NCBI RefSeq assembly: GCF_019091455.1
Contig: NZ_JAGXJN010000010.1
Coordinates: forward strand, 62,001-126,000
Length of the DNA: 64,000 bases
From: Chitinophaga sp. GbtcB8
GTDB taxonomy: Bacteria; Bacteroidota; Bacteroidia; Chitinophagales; Chitinophagaceae
Direction of reading: 5' to 3'
The notes beneath the pieces are model-generated. The model searched no databases and had not been told where the DNA came from. It saw only the letters and a list, made by a program, of their open reading frames with translations. This document shows, in pieces, positions 45,339 to 53,502 of the stretch; position 1 is the first letter of the stretch, and each line of letters opens with the position of its first letter. Made by a program: the position numbers and the translations under genes.

Positions 45339-45379
45339 AACTAACATTTTTGTGTGTATCAAACAACCGGCTACACAGG

Positions 45380-45410
45380 TTACAAATGTAAACCGCAGGG
45401 AATAATTTTG
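45380..45410 (+). promoter_or_regulatory. Quinone reductase promoter with candidate HxlR operator
   Basis: The inverted repeat TTACA-AA-TGTAA (45380-45391) is followed by a perfect Bacteroidota -7 box, TAATTTTG (45403-45410). The palindrome occupies the -33 position, so binding would block transcription of the reductase at 45437. Confidence 0.6.
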
Positions 45411-45436
45411 CCAGCATAATTTAAATAAATCTTTTT

Positions 45437-46105
45437 ATGAACGTATTGATCGTGTACGCGCACCCTGAGCCGAAGAGTATGAACGCTGCGCTTTTTCAGA
45501 CAGCTATCCAGGCATTAACAGCCGCCGGCCACCAGGTTAAAACATCCAACCTGTATGGTATGCAGTTCAACCCGGTATCTGACCGCTATAACTTTACCAG
45601 TGTACATAATGCAGCCTTTTTTAAACAACAGCTGGAAGAAACGCATGCCACTGCAGTAAATGGTTTTGCACCGCATATAGATACAGAACAGGAAAAAGTG
45701 GAGTGGTGTGATCTGATGATCTGGCAATTCCCCCTGTGGTGGTTTAGCCTGCCGGGTATCCTGAAAGGCTGGGTAGATCGTGTGTTTGCTATGGGCCGGA
45801 CTTACCGGCACGGGCATATTTATGAAACAGGTGTGTTCCGGGGCAAAAAAGCATTGTTATCCCTTACCACCGGCGGCCCGGAAAGCAATTATGTGAAAGG
45901 TGGTTTTAATGGAGATCTGTCCGGCATATTACGGCCCATTCACCGCGGTATCCTGGAGTTCACGGGTTTTACCGTATTGGCGCCGCAGGTGGTGTATGGT
46001 CCGGCAAGGTTATCGGATGAGGAACGGGCTAATGAGCTGGCGGTTTGGACCACCCGCCTGCAGGGTATTTTTGAAGAAGCGCCTTTTACTGTGGGCGCCT
46101 ACTAA
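45437..46105 (+). CDS. NAD(P)H dehydrogenase (quinone), flavodoxin-fold
   Basis: A 222-residue flavodoxin-like oxidoreductase of the NQO1/KefF/MdaB group. NVLIVYAHPEPKSMNAALFQ is the FMN/FAD phosphate-binding start, WCDLMIWQFPLWWFSLPGILKGWVDRVF and LSLTTGGPESNY are the family's cofactor and substrate motifs. It should reduce quinones by two electrons with NAD(P)H. It is divergent from the HxlR regulator and has a TAATTTTG -7 box 27 bases upstream of its ATG. A protective role against quinone or electrophile stress is inferred from this pairing. Confidence 0.93.
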   Translation: MNVLIVYAHPEPKSMNAALFQTAIQALTAAGHQVKTSNLYGMQFNPVSDRYNFTSVHNAAFFKQQLEETHATAVNGFAPHIDTEQEKVEWCDLMIWQFPLWWFSLPGILKGWVDRVFAMGRTYRHGHIYETGVFRGKKALLSLTTGGPESNYVKGGFNGDLSGILRPIHRGILEFTGFTVLAPQVVYGPARLSDEERANELAVWTTRLQGIFEEAPFTVGAY

Positions 46106-46201
46106 GCATCAGCCGGGTACTGGCACAATATTTTGTTTATATAAGCAGATCTATTGTGTAACTAAGGGCCTGCATAGGCCCGTAAAAGGCAGATTACCCG
46201 G

Positions 46202-47431
46202 ATGAAAAAATGGTGGCTGATCATACTCTTACTTTCGCCCTGCTGTGTTCTGGCACAGAACAAGGGGCTGGATTCATTGCAAAAAAGGAACTACGACCCT
46301 GACGAGGATACCGTGCCACGATTGGATGTGATAGACCTGTTTAACGATTTATTCCACATAAAGTCCCATAATGTCCCCAAAAGAAACGGGAAGGTATATT
46401 ATTCATTAATACCCATTCCCACGAATATACCGGGTGGTGGTAGTGCGCTGGTAACCTCTACCCAGGCGGCGTTTTACATGGGACCCCGGCGCACCACGCG
46501 TATATCCAACGTAACGTTCTCGCCGTCCTTTTCTTTTTCAGGCCGGTTCTCGTTCTCCGTGCGTCCCAACTTATGGTTTCAGGGTAACGACCGCAATATT
46601 GTGGGCGATGTACGCTTTATTGTGAACCCGCAATACACCTGGGGCCTGGGTAAAGGCGGCGCCGGCGATGACCGCGAGCTGTTGGGCAATAACTATTTCC
46701 GCTTTTACGAAACTTTTTATCAGCGTATAAGACCCGGGTTGCTGGCGGGTGTAGGTTATCACCTGGACTGGCATTCGGCCATTAAGGTAAGAAGTAATGA
46801 TTCTTTGTACCTGCCGGATTATGTAAAGTATGATTATGGTACAGCACCGGGTAAACAATCAGTTTCTTCGGGTATTTCGCTGAACGTGCAGAATGATACG
46901 CGGGAGAACCCCATCAACCCGCAATCCGGGTATTATGTAAATGCTATTTTCCGCATTAACCCTACTTTCCTGGGGAGTAATGATAACTGGAAATCTTTAT
47001 ATGTAGATTACCGGCGTTATTTCCATTTTGGTCCGGAAAGAATGCAGAATGTGCTGGCCCTATGGGGTTATTACTGGACCACGCTCAGTCGTAAAACACC
47101 TTACCTGGATCTGCCCAGCATAGGCTGGGACCCTACTAACCGCAGTGGCCGGGGCATAGACCAGAACCGCTTTCGGGGCAAGGGCCTCATAGACCTCGAA
47201 GCAGAGTACCGGCGCGATATTTTACCCAGCGGCTTCCTGGGTTTTACCCTGTTTGCAAATATGAATACAGTAACGGAGCGGGATAAGTACCGCTTTACCG
47301 GCTTTCACCCCGCAGCCGGCGCAGGCTTGCGCATTAAGTTCAACAAACGCTCTAATACCAATATAGCGCTGGATTATGGCTTTAGCCGCTACGGCAATGT
47401 GTTTTATATTAACCTGGGCGAAGCATTTTAA
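46202..47431 (+). CDS. BamA/TamA-type outer-membrane beta-barrel protein
   Basis: A 409-residue exported protein (signal peptide MKKWWLIILLLSPCCVLAQ). It has no obvious POTRA domain. The body is a 16-strand-type barrel with aromatic-rich strands, the turn QNDTRENPINPQSGYYVNA typical of Omp85 surface-antigen domains, and RFRGKGLIDLEAEYRRDI matching the conserved inner-loop (R-F-R-G) region of Omp85 proteins. It ends in FYINLGEAF with a terminal aromatic residue. Its role, perhaps membrane protein or lipid insertion, is not determinable. Confidence 0.88.
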   Translation: MKKWWLIILLLSPCCVLAQNKGLDSLQKRNYDPDEDTVPRLDVIDLFNDLFHIKSHNVPKRNGKVYYSLIPIPTNIPGGGSALVTSTQAAFYMGPRRTTRISNVTFSPSFSFSGRFSFSVRPNLWFQGNDRNIVGDVRFIVNPQYTWGLGKGGAGDDRELLGNNYFRFYETFYQRIRPGLLAGVGYHLDWHSAIKVRSNDSLYLPDYVKYDYGTAPGKQSVSSGISLNVQNDTRENPINPQSGYYVNAIFRINPTFLGSNDNWKSLYVDYRRYFHFGPERMQNVLALWGYYWTTLSRKTPYLDLPSIGWDPTNRSGRGIDQNRFRGKGLIDLEAEYRRDILPSGFLGFTLFANMNTVTERDKYRFTGFHPAAGAGLRIKFNKRSNTNIALDYGFSRYGNVFYINLGEAF

Positions 47432-48429
47432 AGTACCTGCATAGCCTCATGATCTTCAATAACCGCAATGCATTTTTGTAGGATGGGGAACTGCGCAGGC
47501 CATGGTTTTCCCGCCTTCATAACATTCACCAGGTGCAGCGCCACCGGTGGCAGCAGGTTCCATAATAAGGCGGCTTTATAATCCAACAGGCATTGCTGTG
47601 CCGGGTAAAGAATGCCATATGCGTGTAAGCATGCCCGGTAGCTTTCCAGTAAAGTATGTTCTATGCTGCGGCGCAGCTCCGTAGTAATGCTGGTAGCTAT
47701 AAACCGCGCCACATCCAGCATGCCGCAGGCCTGCTGCATAAACTGGAAGTCTATCAGCGTAACATTATCTTCCCTGAAAAAAATATTCTGGCTATGGTAA
47801 TCGCCATGTACTATGGTGCGTGGCGCTGCCATTAACAGGGATTGCAGCTTGCTAAGCTGGGTAGTGACATTGGGTAGATAAGGCTGCAGCAATGCCGGCC
47901 ATTCACCGCCGTATGCCAGCAGGCGTTGCGTGCAAAAGTTACCGGCAGGCGAAGTGTTAAGCGCTTGTATCCAATGCAGGTCAGCAGGCAGGTCACGATC
48001 CCACCATTGTGCATGCAGCTGCGCTATTTGCCGGATGGCCAGCTGCGCCTGTGCCGCATTACAACCTGCCAGCTGTTTTACAAAACAGCCATTGTGCAGT
48101 TCTTCCAGCAACAGGTAATTTTCATCGCCTGCATAACATATAGGAGCAGGAATACCGGGAAACCAGGAGCTGGCCTGCTGGTAAAAACAGGCCTCTGTTT
48201 GACTGAATGCAACACTTTCCGTTAGCTGATAGGAGGGGAGCTTAACGATGAATGTACCTGGCCCCGGTGTATGATCATAGGTAACATGCAGGCGTAACAC
48301 GTTCCCTACTAAGCCGCCGCCTGCCATGGTTACCGGTCTTACGGACAGGATGCGGGTATCCGGCGCCAGCCTGCCTGTGCTGCGTAGTATGTGCTCCAAT
48401 TGTGCAGGTAACAAAAATTGTGTATCCAA
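47428..48429 (-). CDS. Aminoglycoside/choline kinase-like phosphotransferase
   Basis: A 333-residue protein-kinase-like fold enzyme. FIVKLPSYQLTESVAFSQTE contains the ATP-binding lysine, CYAGDENYLLLEELHNGCF the hinge, IVHGDYHSQNIFFRE the Brenner motif HGDxHxxN, and LIDFQFMQQACGMLDVARFI the DFG-equivalent IDFQ. This layout fits ecdysteroid-kinase/DUF1679 or APH-type kinases, which phosphorylate small alcohols. It is not close enough to known resistance enzymes to predict drug modification. It is convergent with the barrel gene, overlapping by 4 bases. Confidence 0.88.
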   Translation of the reverse strand: MDTQFLLPAQLEHILRSTGRLAPDTRILSVRPVTMAGGGLVGNVLRLHVTYDHTPGPGTFIVKLPSYQLTESVAFSQTEACFYQQASSWFPGIPAPICYAGDENYLLLEELHNGCFVKQLAGCNAAQAQLAIRQIAQLHAQWWDRDLPADLHWIQALNTSPAGNFCTQRLLAYGGEWPALLQPYLPNVTTQLSKLQSLLMAAPRTIVHGDYHSQNIFFREDNVTLIDFQFMQQACGMLDVARFIATSITTELRRSIEHTLLESYRACLHAYGILYPAQQCLLDYKAALLWNLLPPVALHLVNVMKAGKPWPAQFPILQKCIAVIEDHEAMQVL

Positions 48430-48533
48430 GCATCAAAAGTAACAATATTCCAATTTTATGACATTCACTTTTATTTTGGTATATTCAGTTAGCAACAACC
48501 GTGTAGTGACAGATAATCTTATTTTTATTTGTT

Positions 48534-48573
48534 TTATTTAACTACCGGTGAAAGTGCACCGGTAGTTAAATAA
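48534..48573 (-). terminator. Terminator of the small hypothetical gene
   Basis: A perfect 17-base stem: TTATTTAACTACCGGTG (48534-48550) pairs with its complement at 48557-48573, with a 6-base loop. On the minus strand it is followed by an A/T-rich tract. It starts one base beyond the stop of the gene at 48575. Confidence 0.88.
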
Positions 48574-48574
48574 G

Positions 48575-48784
48575 TTAAGCCTGGCAATTGCCATCCATGG
48601 ACTCAATAAAGGCTTCCAGCACTTTTTGCCATTCGGGTTTGAAAAACAAAAGTGCTTTTGCGAAAAGCAGTATAGGCCTTACTGTTTTGTAGATGGCGCA
48701 AAAGTCAATGGCGGCAGTAGTTGCATTAGGCCGGCTTGCAATGTGTTTATCGATCTGCTCAATCGACATTAGTTGATCACTCAT
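48575..48784 (-). CDS. Small hypothetical protein (69 aa)
   Basis: I do not recognise a named family. The protein has a polar N-terminal helix (SIEQIDKHIASRPNATTAAI) and a hydrophobic centre (YKTVRPILLFAKALLFFKPE) that could be an amphipathic or membrane-associated helix. Two cysteines are present, one near the end (GNCQA). Codon use is like the neighbours, the start follows a TTTTG-rich leader, and a perfect terminator abuts the stop, so I consider it a real monocistronic gene. Function unknown; a membrane-interacting peptide or a small regulator are both possible. Confidence 0.65.
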   Translation of the reverse strand: MSDQLMSIEQIDKHIASRPNATTAAIDFCAIYKTVRPILLFAKALLFFKPEWQKVLEAFIESMDGNCQA

Positions 48785-49023
48785 TTTGTTTTGTTTTAAA
48801 TGTGTTTAAGTGGATAATGCGAAGTTGCGCATTCCCTGCAGGATACTTAAGGGGATTTTCACGGGAATTTATACCAGGTTTTTCCTGTACCCGGCCCTAA
48901 AAATCTCCTGGGCTGAATTTCGTATCGGCAAAAAATTGATTACATTAGCATATAATATTTAGGGACAATAGAAAATAATGGAGCACTGCAAATGTCCGAC
49001 CTATAACCATTGATTACATATAT

Positions 49024-49692
49024 ATGACTCCCAAATCACACGTTAAACTAGCCCTGGTTGACGATCACAAACTATTCAGAAAGGGTTTGCGCAACCTCAT
49101 CGAACTTGCCAATAGCGATTACTGTGTATTATTCGAAGCTGGAAGCGGACGGGAACTGCAACAGAAAATAACAGCCGAGAACGAGCCGGATGTTATCCTC
49201 ATGGATATTCACATGCCGGATATGGATGGTTTTGTGACCGTTGAGTGGTTAATAGAGCATTTTCCGCTGGTGAAGGTTTTGATAGTTAGCATGGCGCAGA
49301 AGGAAGAAACCATTGTAAAGATGTTAAAGCTGGGCGTAAAGGGATTTTTGTCGAAGGATGTGGAACCGCAGGAGTTGGGCGCTGCCATTGATTCTGTAGT
49401 GAACAAAGGATATTACTATACGGATTTTATAACCGGTAAGCTCGTGCATTCACTGCAAAGAGGGGATGAAGGGAATGGCAGAAATGCCCGGCCGCCCGCT
49501 ATGAGCGACCGGGAAAGAGAATTTCTGAAATTTGCCTGCACGGAACTTACTTATAATGAAATTGCTTCAAAGATGTTTTTAAGCCCTAAGACCATTGACG
49601 GATATAGGAATGCGCTGTTTGAGAAATTAAACGTGAGATCGAGAGTTGGATTAGCCGTGTACGCAATTAAGAATGGATTTGTACAAGTGTGA
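49024..49692 (+). CDS. NarL/FixJ-type response regulator
   Basis: A 222-residue response regulator. The receiver domain (about 1-125) has the acidic pair in LALVDDHKLF, phospho-acceptor D61 in VILMDIHMPDMDGF, and K in KGFLSKDVEP. The LuxR-type HTH (about 160-222) shows MSDREREFLKFACTELTYNE and IASKMFLSPKTIDGYRNALF. A fitting kinase of the HPK7 class is encoded at 51847-52620, separated by a tyrosinase gene on the other strand. An 11-base direct repeat, ATTGATTACAT, occurs upstream at 48935 and 49009. Confidence 0.93.
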   Translation: MTPKSHVKLALVDDHKLFRKGLRNLIELANSDYCVLFEAGSGRELQQKITAENEPDVILMDIHMPDMDGFVTVEWLIEHFPLVKVLIVSMAQKEETIVKMLKLGVKGFLSKDVEPQELGAAIDSVVNKGYYYTDFITGKLVHSLQRGDEGNGRNARPPAMSDREREFLKFACTELTYNEIASKMFLSPKTIDGYRNALFEKLNVRSRVGLAVYAIKNGFVQV

Positions 49693-49707
49693 GGCAGGTA
49701 TGCTATC

Positions 49708-50802
49708 TTATCGCAACTCAACGGTCGTTTCCTCTATAGTGAGATTGTTGTATTTGAGAATTTCGTTAGTTAAAAGGTTTCCATGAGTGTCCCTTATTTC
49801 AAAACTTACGTCTTTCTGAGGGTCTATATTTTTTGCATGTAAATCCAGTCTATTTAAAGCTTCAGTGATATCATGATACTGGTCAAACAACATTTGATGG
49901 TGCATATGGCCTGTCATGTCACCCATACCAAATATTCCAAAAATGCCTGCACTTACTTTTTTATTATTATCTATTTGCTGTAAAAAAACTTCTACAATCA
50001 AGGACTGCATGGGCATATTGGCACCATTAATCTGTAATATTACACGGTGGTGAGGTGGCTCTATTACATAAGTAAGGTTGTCATACTCATATCCAAGCAG
50101 GGTTTGATATTGTACAACATTACGGACCCTTACCCCGTTAAATCCACGCAGCTCATCCTCTAAAAATTGACCAGCCGGATCAGGATTGTGACTTTGCCAG
50201 ATTGCCCATTGCCGGTCAACATTTGCGTGATGAGACCAGAAGAGAGGATCATAGGCCGCCAGATCGGAATTGCTAAAATCACCTCCTACACCTGTATGTA
50301 CTGAACCGTGAGGCGGCAGCAATTTCCTGCCTATGGCAGGCAATGTAGGTGTTTTATTACCTAGTGCAAAGTCAACAAGTGATCTGGCCGATATAAGGGA
50401 GCCTCGTAATTGTAACGGCTTCCGGTTAGTTTTGCGGGTTTTATCGTAAATATCTGATGAATAAAGAGGATTGTCTCTTTTTGTGCCGGTAGGATCTATA
50501 AAAGTTTGATCTGCATGTGCCGGGGCGATACTGTTAGCAAATGTAGCCTTGTTGGTCCAGTCCCAATATGGTAACGACACATTTGAGTTAATTTCCCTTA
50601 GCCCCTGCTCAAATTTGTATATGTAATAACGGTGCCATGCCAGAAATAGTACAGGATCTTGGTGAGGGCAGTAGTGCTTGGGAAGCCCGTGATATCCTGC
50701 AAGTTCATAGTAGCCGCCACTGTCTTGAAAAGCTATCATCGCCATACGAAGGTCCATTAGTTCGGACGGCTCGAGGGATCTTATTTCTTTTCTTTTTATC
50801 AT
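49708..50802 (-). CDS. Tyrosinase-family copper oxidase
   Basis: A 364-residue type-3 copper protein. Numbered from the ATG at 50802, CuA ligands are H38 (GYHGLP), H47 in the C45-x-H47 pair typical of the thioether cross-link, and H57 (LAWHRYYIYKFE). CuB ligands are H165 and H169 (PPHGSVHTG) and H192 (DPLFWSHHANVDRQW). It should oxidise phenols to quinones. No signal peptide is apparent. After about residue 260 there is a beta-rich tail resembling the middle/C-terminal domain of plant-type polyphenol oxidases. An ATG at 50826 is an alternative start. Base composition is AT-richer than the flanks. Confidence 0.92.
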   Translation of the reverse strand: MIKRKEIRSLEPSELMDLRMAMIAFQDSGGYYELAGYHGLPKHYCPHQDPVLFLAWHRYYIYKFEQGLREINSNVSLPYWDWTNKATFANSIAPAHADQTFIDPTGTKRDNPLYSSDIYDKTRKTNRKPLQLRGSLISARSLVDFALGNKTPTLPAIGRKLLPPHGSVHTGVGGDFSNSDLAAYDPLFWSHHANVDRQWAIWQSHNPDPAGQFLEDELRGFNGVRVRNVVQYQTLLGYEYDNLTYVIEPPHHRVILQINGANMPMQSLIVEVFLQQIDNNKKVSAGIFGIFGMGDMTGHMHHQMLFDQYHDITEALNRLDLHAKNIDPQKDVSFEIRDTHGNLLTNEILKYNNLTIEETTVELR

Positions 50803-50846
50803 AAAATAGTTTTTAGTGAGGGACATCAAATTAGACAAAGAGGATA

Positions 50847-50880
50847 TTGGATAAAACAGGTTTTTTCCTGTTTTATCCAA
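50847..50880. promoter_or_regulatory. Perfect hairpin in a divergent promoter region
   Basis: TTGGATAAAACAGG (50847-50860) pairs with its exact complement at 50867-50880 around a loop of six T. It lies upstream of both the tyrosinase and the small gene at 50931, an unusual place for a terminator. It could be an operator or an attenuator. Confidence 0.55.
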
Positions 50881-50930
50881 ATGGAATTCAAACAATATTT
50901 GAGACATTAATCACAAAAAAATTTAAATTT

Positions 50931-51212
50931 ATGATGGAGTCTATGTTTATAATACCTGCCGAGGAATTGGTAGATGGGCATATCCAGGGAGAACCCATTG
51001 ACTTTTCTAAGATCTTTACACCACCCAGTTATCTTCCTAATTTAGTTTTCAAAGGATTCGTTGTATGCCCCTCATTAGACGAAGCGAAAGAGCCCGTTTT
51101 TTATTTGAATGCTGTTTTTTTTGATCCGCAAGCGAAAAAAGATGTGATCGTTCAAAATGACAGGGCCAAAGGGTGTCCTTATCCCCCTGGTTATGCAACA
51201 CCTTTACATTAA
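50931..51212 (+). CDS. Small hypothetical protein (93 aa)
   Basis: No family recognised. MMESMFIIPAEELVDGHIQG, a central hydrophobic LPNLVFKGFVVCPSL, and a basic-aromatic end (KGCPYPPGYATPLH) are visible, with two cysteines and no signal peptide. It is divergent from the tyrosinase across a hairpin and overlaps or abuts the next membrane-protein gene, so it probably starts the operon that ends with the histidine kinase. A link to tyrosinase function is only a positional guess. Confidence 0.55.
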   Translation: MMESMFIIPAEELVDGHIQGEPIDFSKIFTPPSYLPNLVFKGFVVCPSLDEAKEPVFYLNAVFFDPQAKKDVIVQNDRAKGCPYPPGYATPLH

Positions 51213-51862
51213 GCCCTTTGAAAGACCTGTTATTCAAACTTGATCTAATCGCTCCTGCAGTATCGCTTTTATTATCCATGATACTGATAATGATCCAACG
51301 AAGACTACAATCATTGGGGGATCGTTTATTACTCACATTTTTTGTAACCCAATTATTGCTTAATGGAACAGCTGCAATACTGCAGGATCGATTGATCAAC
51401 AATTTATGGGTTTACCATTTAAACTGCTACAGTACTCACTGTATATTCGGTTACTATTTTCTGAAGGTGCTGTCCAATAAGCAGATCGTTTATTGGGGCT
51501 TCTTTCTGTTCCTTGTTTCGTTACTTCTGATCACCCTGGAAATACAGCCTTATAACAGCTTCCCTAGCTACCTGTACTCCATCAGCAGCTTCATTACTAT
51601 CCTCTATGCCTTTTTCTTTTTAAACCAGATTATTGATACGCTGCCAGCTATTAGGATACTTTCCCTGAAAGACTTCTGGATCATTACAGGCATACTTGCT
51701 TATTTCGGCAGCTCCTTTTTTATTTTTATCAGCTATAATTACTTGTCCAGTATTTCATTAAAGAATGTTTTCGTACTTTGGCAATTACATAATATCTTTC
51801 TTTGCCTTGCATGCTTGCTTTTCTTAAAAGCTATCAATTCCAAGAAATGGGTACTGAAATAA
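51173..51862 (+). CDS. Multi-pass membrane protein of unknown function
   Basis: About 214-229 residues with six or seven hydrophobic segments (LIAPAVSLLLSMILIMI; LLLTFFVTQLLLNGTAAIL; VYWGFFLFLVSLLLITLEI; YSISSFITILYAFFFL; FWIITGILAYFGSSFFIFIS; NIFLCLACLLFLKAI). No family is recognised, but the layout resembles membrane sensor modules of Bacteroidota LytS/HPK7-type systems. It has no ATG at the front: starts are GTG at 51173, overlapping the previous gene, or TTG at 51218, 5 bases after that gene's stop. It overlaps the histidine kinase by 16 bases, so it is probably its sensory partner. Confidence 0.65.
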   Translation: MSLSPWLCNTFTLSPLKDLLFKLDLIAPAVSLLLSMILIMIQRRLQSLGDRLLLTFFVTQLLLNGTAAILQDRLINNLWVYHLNCYSTHCIFGYYFLKVLSNKQIVYWGFFLFLVSLLLITLEIQPYNSFPSYLYSISSFITILYAFFFLNQIIDTLPAIRILSLKDFWIITGILAYFGSSFFIFISYNYLSSISLKNVFVLWQLHNIFLCLACLLFLKAINSKKWVLK

Positions 51863-52620
51863 TTATAATCGCTGCGTCTTCAGTATTTGTTTTCATACTG
51901 CTTGTCTTTCTCTTCGGATTTGTCTTAAAGTACCAACGAAAGGTATTGTCGTTTGAAAGGGAAAAAGAGTTGATGCGATCAAAATTTAACCAAACCTTGC
52001 TGCAATCGCAACTGGAAATACAGGAACAAACCCTTCAGCATATTAGTAATGAATTGCATGATAATCTTGGGCAGATCGCAAGCCTGATCAAAATAAATTT
52101 GCACACTATACCTCTGGATGACAAGGAAAAAGCTGCTGAAAAACTAGCAGATACCCGGGAGCTTACGAGGAACCTCATTACAGACATAAAGTCGCTATCC
52201 GTCAGCCTTGGTACAGATCACATCTCGCGTACTGGCCTGGCTAAAATGTTGGAAATTGAAATGAAGCGTATTGGCAAAACGGAGCAATTTATAACTCACT
52301 TTGAACAGGACGTGGACAAGCTGGTTATCCCGGACGGGAAAGCCATTATCCTATACCGTATAGTGCAAGAGGTGCTGAATAATACGGTGAAGCATAGCGA
52401 TGCAAGAAATATCCGTGTAAAGCTTTCTGGTAATGAGAAAACTGTTAACCTGGAAATATCCGATGATGGCAAAGGTTTTGATGTTGCAGACAAAATTAAA
52501 AACTCAGAAGGGGCTGGGTTACACAATCTTCAGAAAAGAGCTGCGCTTATTAATGCCTCTCTTAATATTGATAGCGCTATAGGTAGCGGATGTATTGTAA
52601 CAATAAAGTTACCCGTTTAG
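51847..52620 (+). CDS. HPK7-type sensor histidine kinase
   Basis: A 257-residue kinase. One N-terminal membrane helix (IIIIAASSVFVFILLVFLFG) precedes a coiled coil and a HisKA_3 dimerisation domain with phospho-acceptor H71 in ISNELHDNLGQIASLIKI. A HATPase domain follows, with the N box IVQEVLNNTVKHSDA, G1 ISDDGKGFD, and G2 GAGLHNLQKRA. It lacks a sensor domain, which the overlapping membrane protein may provide. I chose the ATG at 51847 because the preceding in-frame sequence is antisense-like overlap. The natural partner is the NarL-type regulator at 49024, same strand, across the tyrosinase gene. Confidence 0.92.
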   Translation: MGTEIIIIAASSVFVFILLVFLFGFVLKYQRKVLSFEREKELMRSKFNQTLLQSQLEIQEQTLQHISNELHDNLGQIASLIKINLHTIPLDDKEKAAEKLADTRELTRNLITDIKSLSVSLGTDHISRTGLAKMLEIEMKRIGKTEQFITHFEQDVDKLVIPDGKAIILYRIVQEVLNNTVKHSDARNIRVKLSGNEKTVNLEISDDGKGFDVADKIKNSEGAGLHNLQKRAALINASLNIDSAIGSGCIVTIKLPV

Positions 52621-52636
52621 ACCGGCTGTAAAACGG

Positions 52637-52663
52637 ATAAACCCTCCCATAGGGAAGGTTTAT
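52637..52663. terminator. Terminator between convergent genes
   Basis: ATAAACC-C-TCCC (52637-52648) pairs with GGGA-A-GGTTTAT (52652-52663) with one mismatch and a 3-base loop. It separates the kinase and aldolase genes. Confidence 0.7.
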
Positions 52664-52692
52664 GTTTAGGTGTATTCCGGGTGTCAATGGAG

Positions 52693-53502
52693 CTATATCA
52701 CGCTCAGCTTCCGGGATATAAGCTCTGTTACCGCATCTATTGCCTTTGGGAAAACCCTGCGCAGATCTATATCCTGGCTGTTTAGCAGCTGTTGCTGCAA
52801 TGTTTTCATGAATATATTCTTTGTTTCGGTAGCAAGATTTACTTTGGTGATACCGTTTTTAACAGCGGCTTTTAGCTGATCGTCCGGAACGCCGGAGCAG
52901 CCGTGTAATACCAGTGCGGCAGGTGTAGCGGTATGGATCTCTTTAAGCAGGTCTATCTGCAAATGCGGGGGCGATTTATAAAAGCCATGCGCAGTACCAA
53001 TAGCTACGGCCAGGGCATTCACACCGGTTTCATTTACAAAGTGCCGGGCCTGTTCCGGGCTTGTAAAGGCAGCGGTTTGTTCCTGTCCCAGTTTGGCAAT
53101 ATATCCCAGCTCTGCTTCTACATTCACATCATACCCTGCAGCTACCCTTACAACGGCAGCGGTAGTACGAACATTTTCTTCAAATGATTTTTCACTGGCA
53201 TCTATCATCACGGAATCAAAACCTGCATCCAGGCATTCGCGGATAGTATGTATGTTGCTGCCATGGTCCAGGTGCACCCATCCGGTTACACCGTACTGGC
53301 GCAGCGCTACCCTGGCCATGTGTACCGCGGTGTTAATGCCCAGGTATTGCAGGGTGCCTTCTGATAATTGCAGTATAAGGCTGCAGTTAGCTGCTTTGGC
53401 CGCCATCAGCAGGCCTTTCAGTGTTTCAAAATTATAGAAGTTCACGGCCAGCAGGGCGGTGCCTGCCTGTGAGCATTGCTGTAGTTGTTGCTTTAAGGTC
53501 AT
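52693..53502 (-). CDS. Class II ketose-bisphosphate aldolase (GatY/KbaY-like)
   Basis: A 269-residue zinc-dependent aldolase. VTGWVHLDHGSNIHTIRECL carries the first metal-site histidine and aspartate, DSVMIDASEKSFEEN and VNVEAELGYIAKLGQE the family motifs, and AVAIGTAHGFYK and LVLHGCSGVPDDQL the remaining ligands. Size and motifs match tagatose-1,6-bisphosphate aldolase subunits GatY/KbaY. It is the third gene of an operon with AgaS-like isomerase and PfkB kinase (start overlaps the kinase stop by 4 bases). It likely cleaves tagatose-1,6-bisphosphate to DHAP and glyceraldehyde-3-phosphate. Fructose-bisphosphate aldolase is possible. Confidence 0.88.
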   Translation of the reverse strand: MTLKQQLQQCSQAGTALLAVNFYNFETLKGLLMAAKAANCSLILQLSEGTLQYLGINTAVHMARVALRQYGVTGWVHLDHGSNIHTIRECLDAGFDSVMIDASEKSFEENVRTTAAVVRVAAGYDVNVEAELGYIAKLGQEQTAAFTSPEQARHFVNETGVNALAVAIGTAHGFYKSPPHLQIDLLKEIHTATPAALVLHGCSGVPDDQLKAAVKNGITKVNLATETKNIFMKTLQQQLLNSQDIDLRRVFPKAIDAVTELISRKLSVI

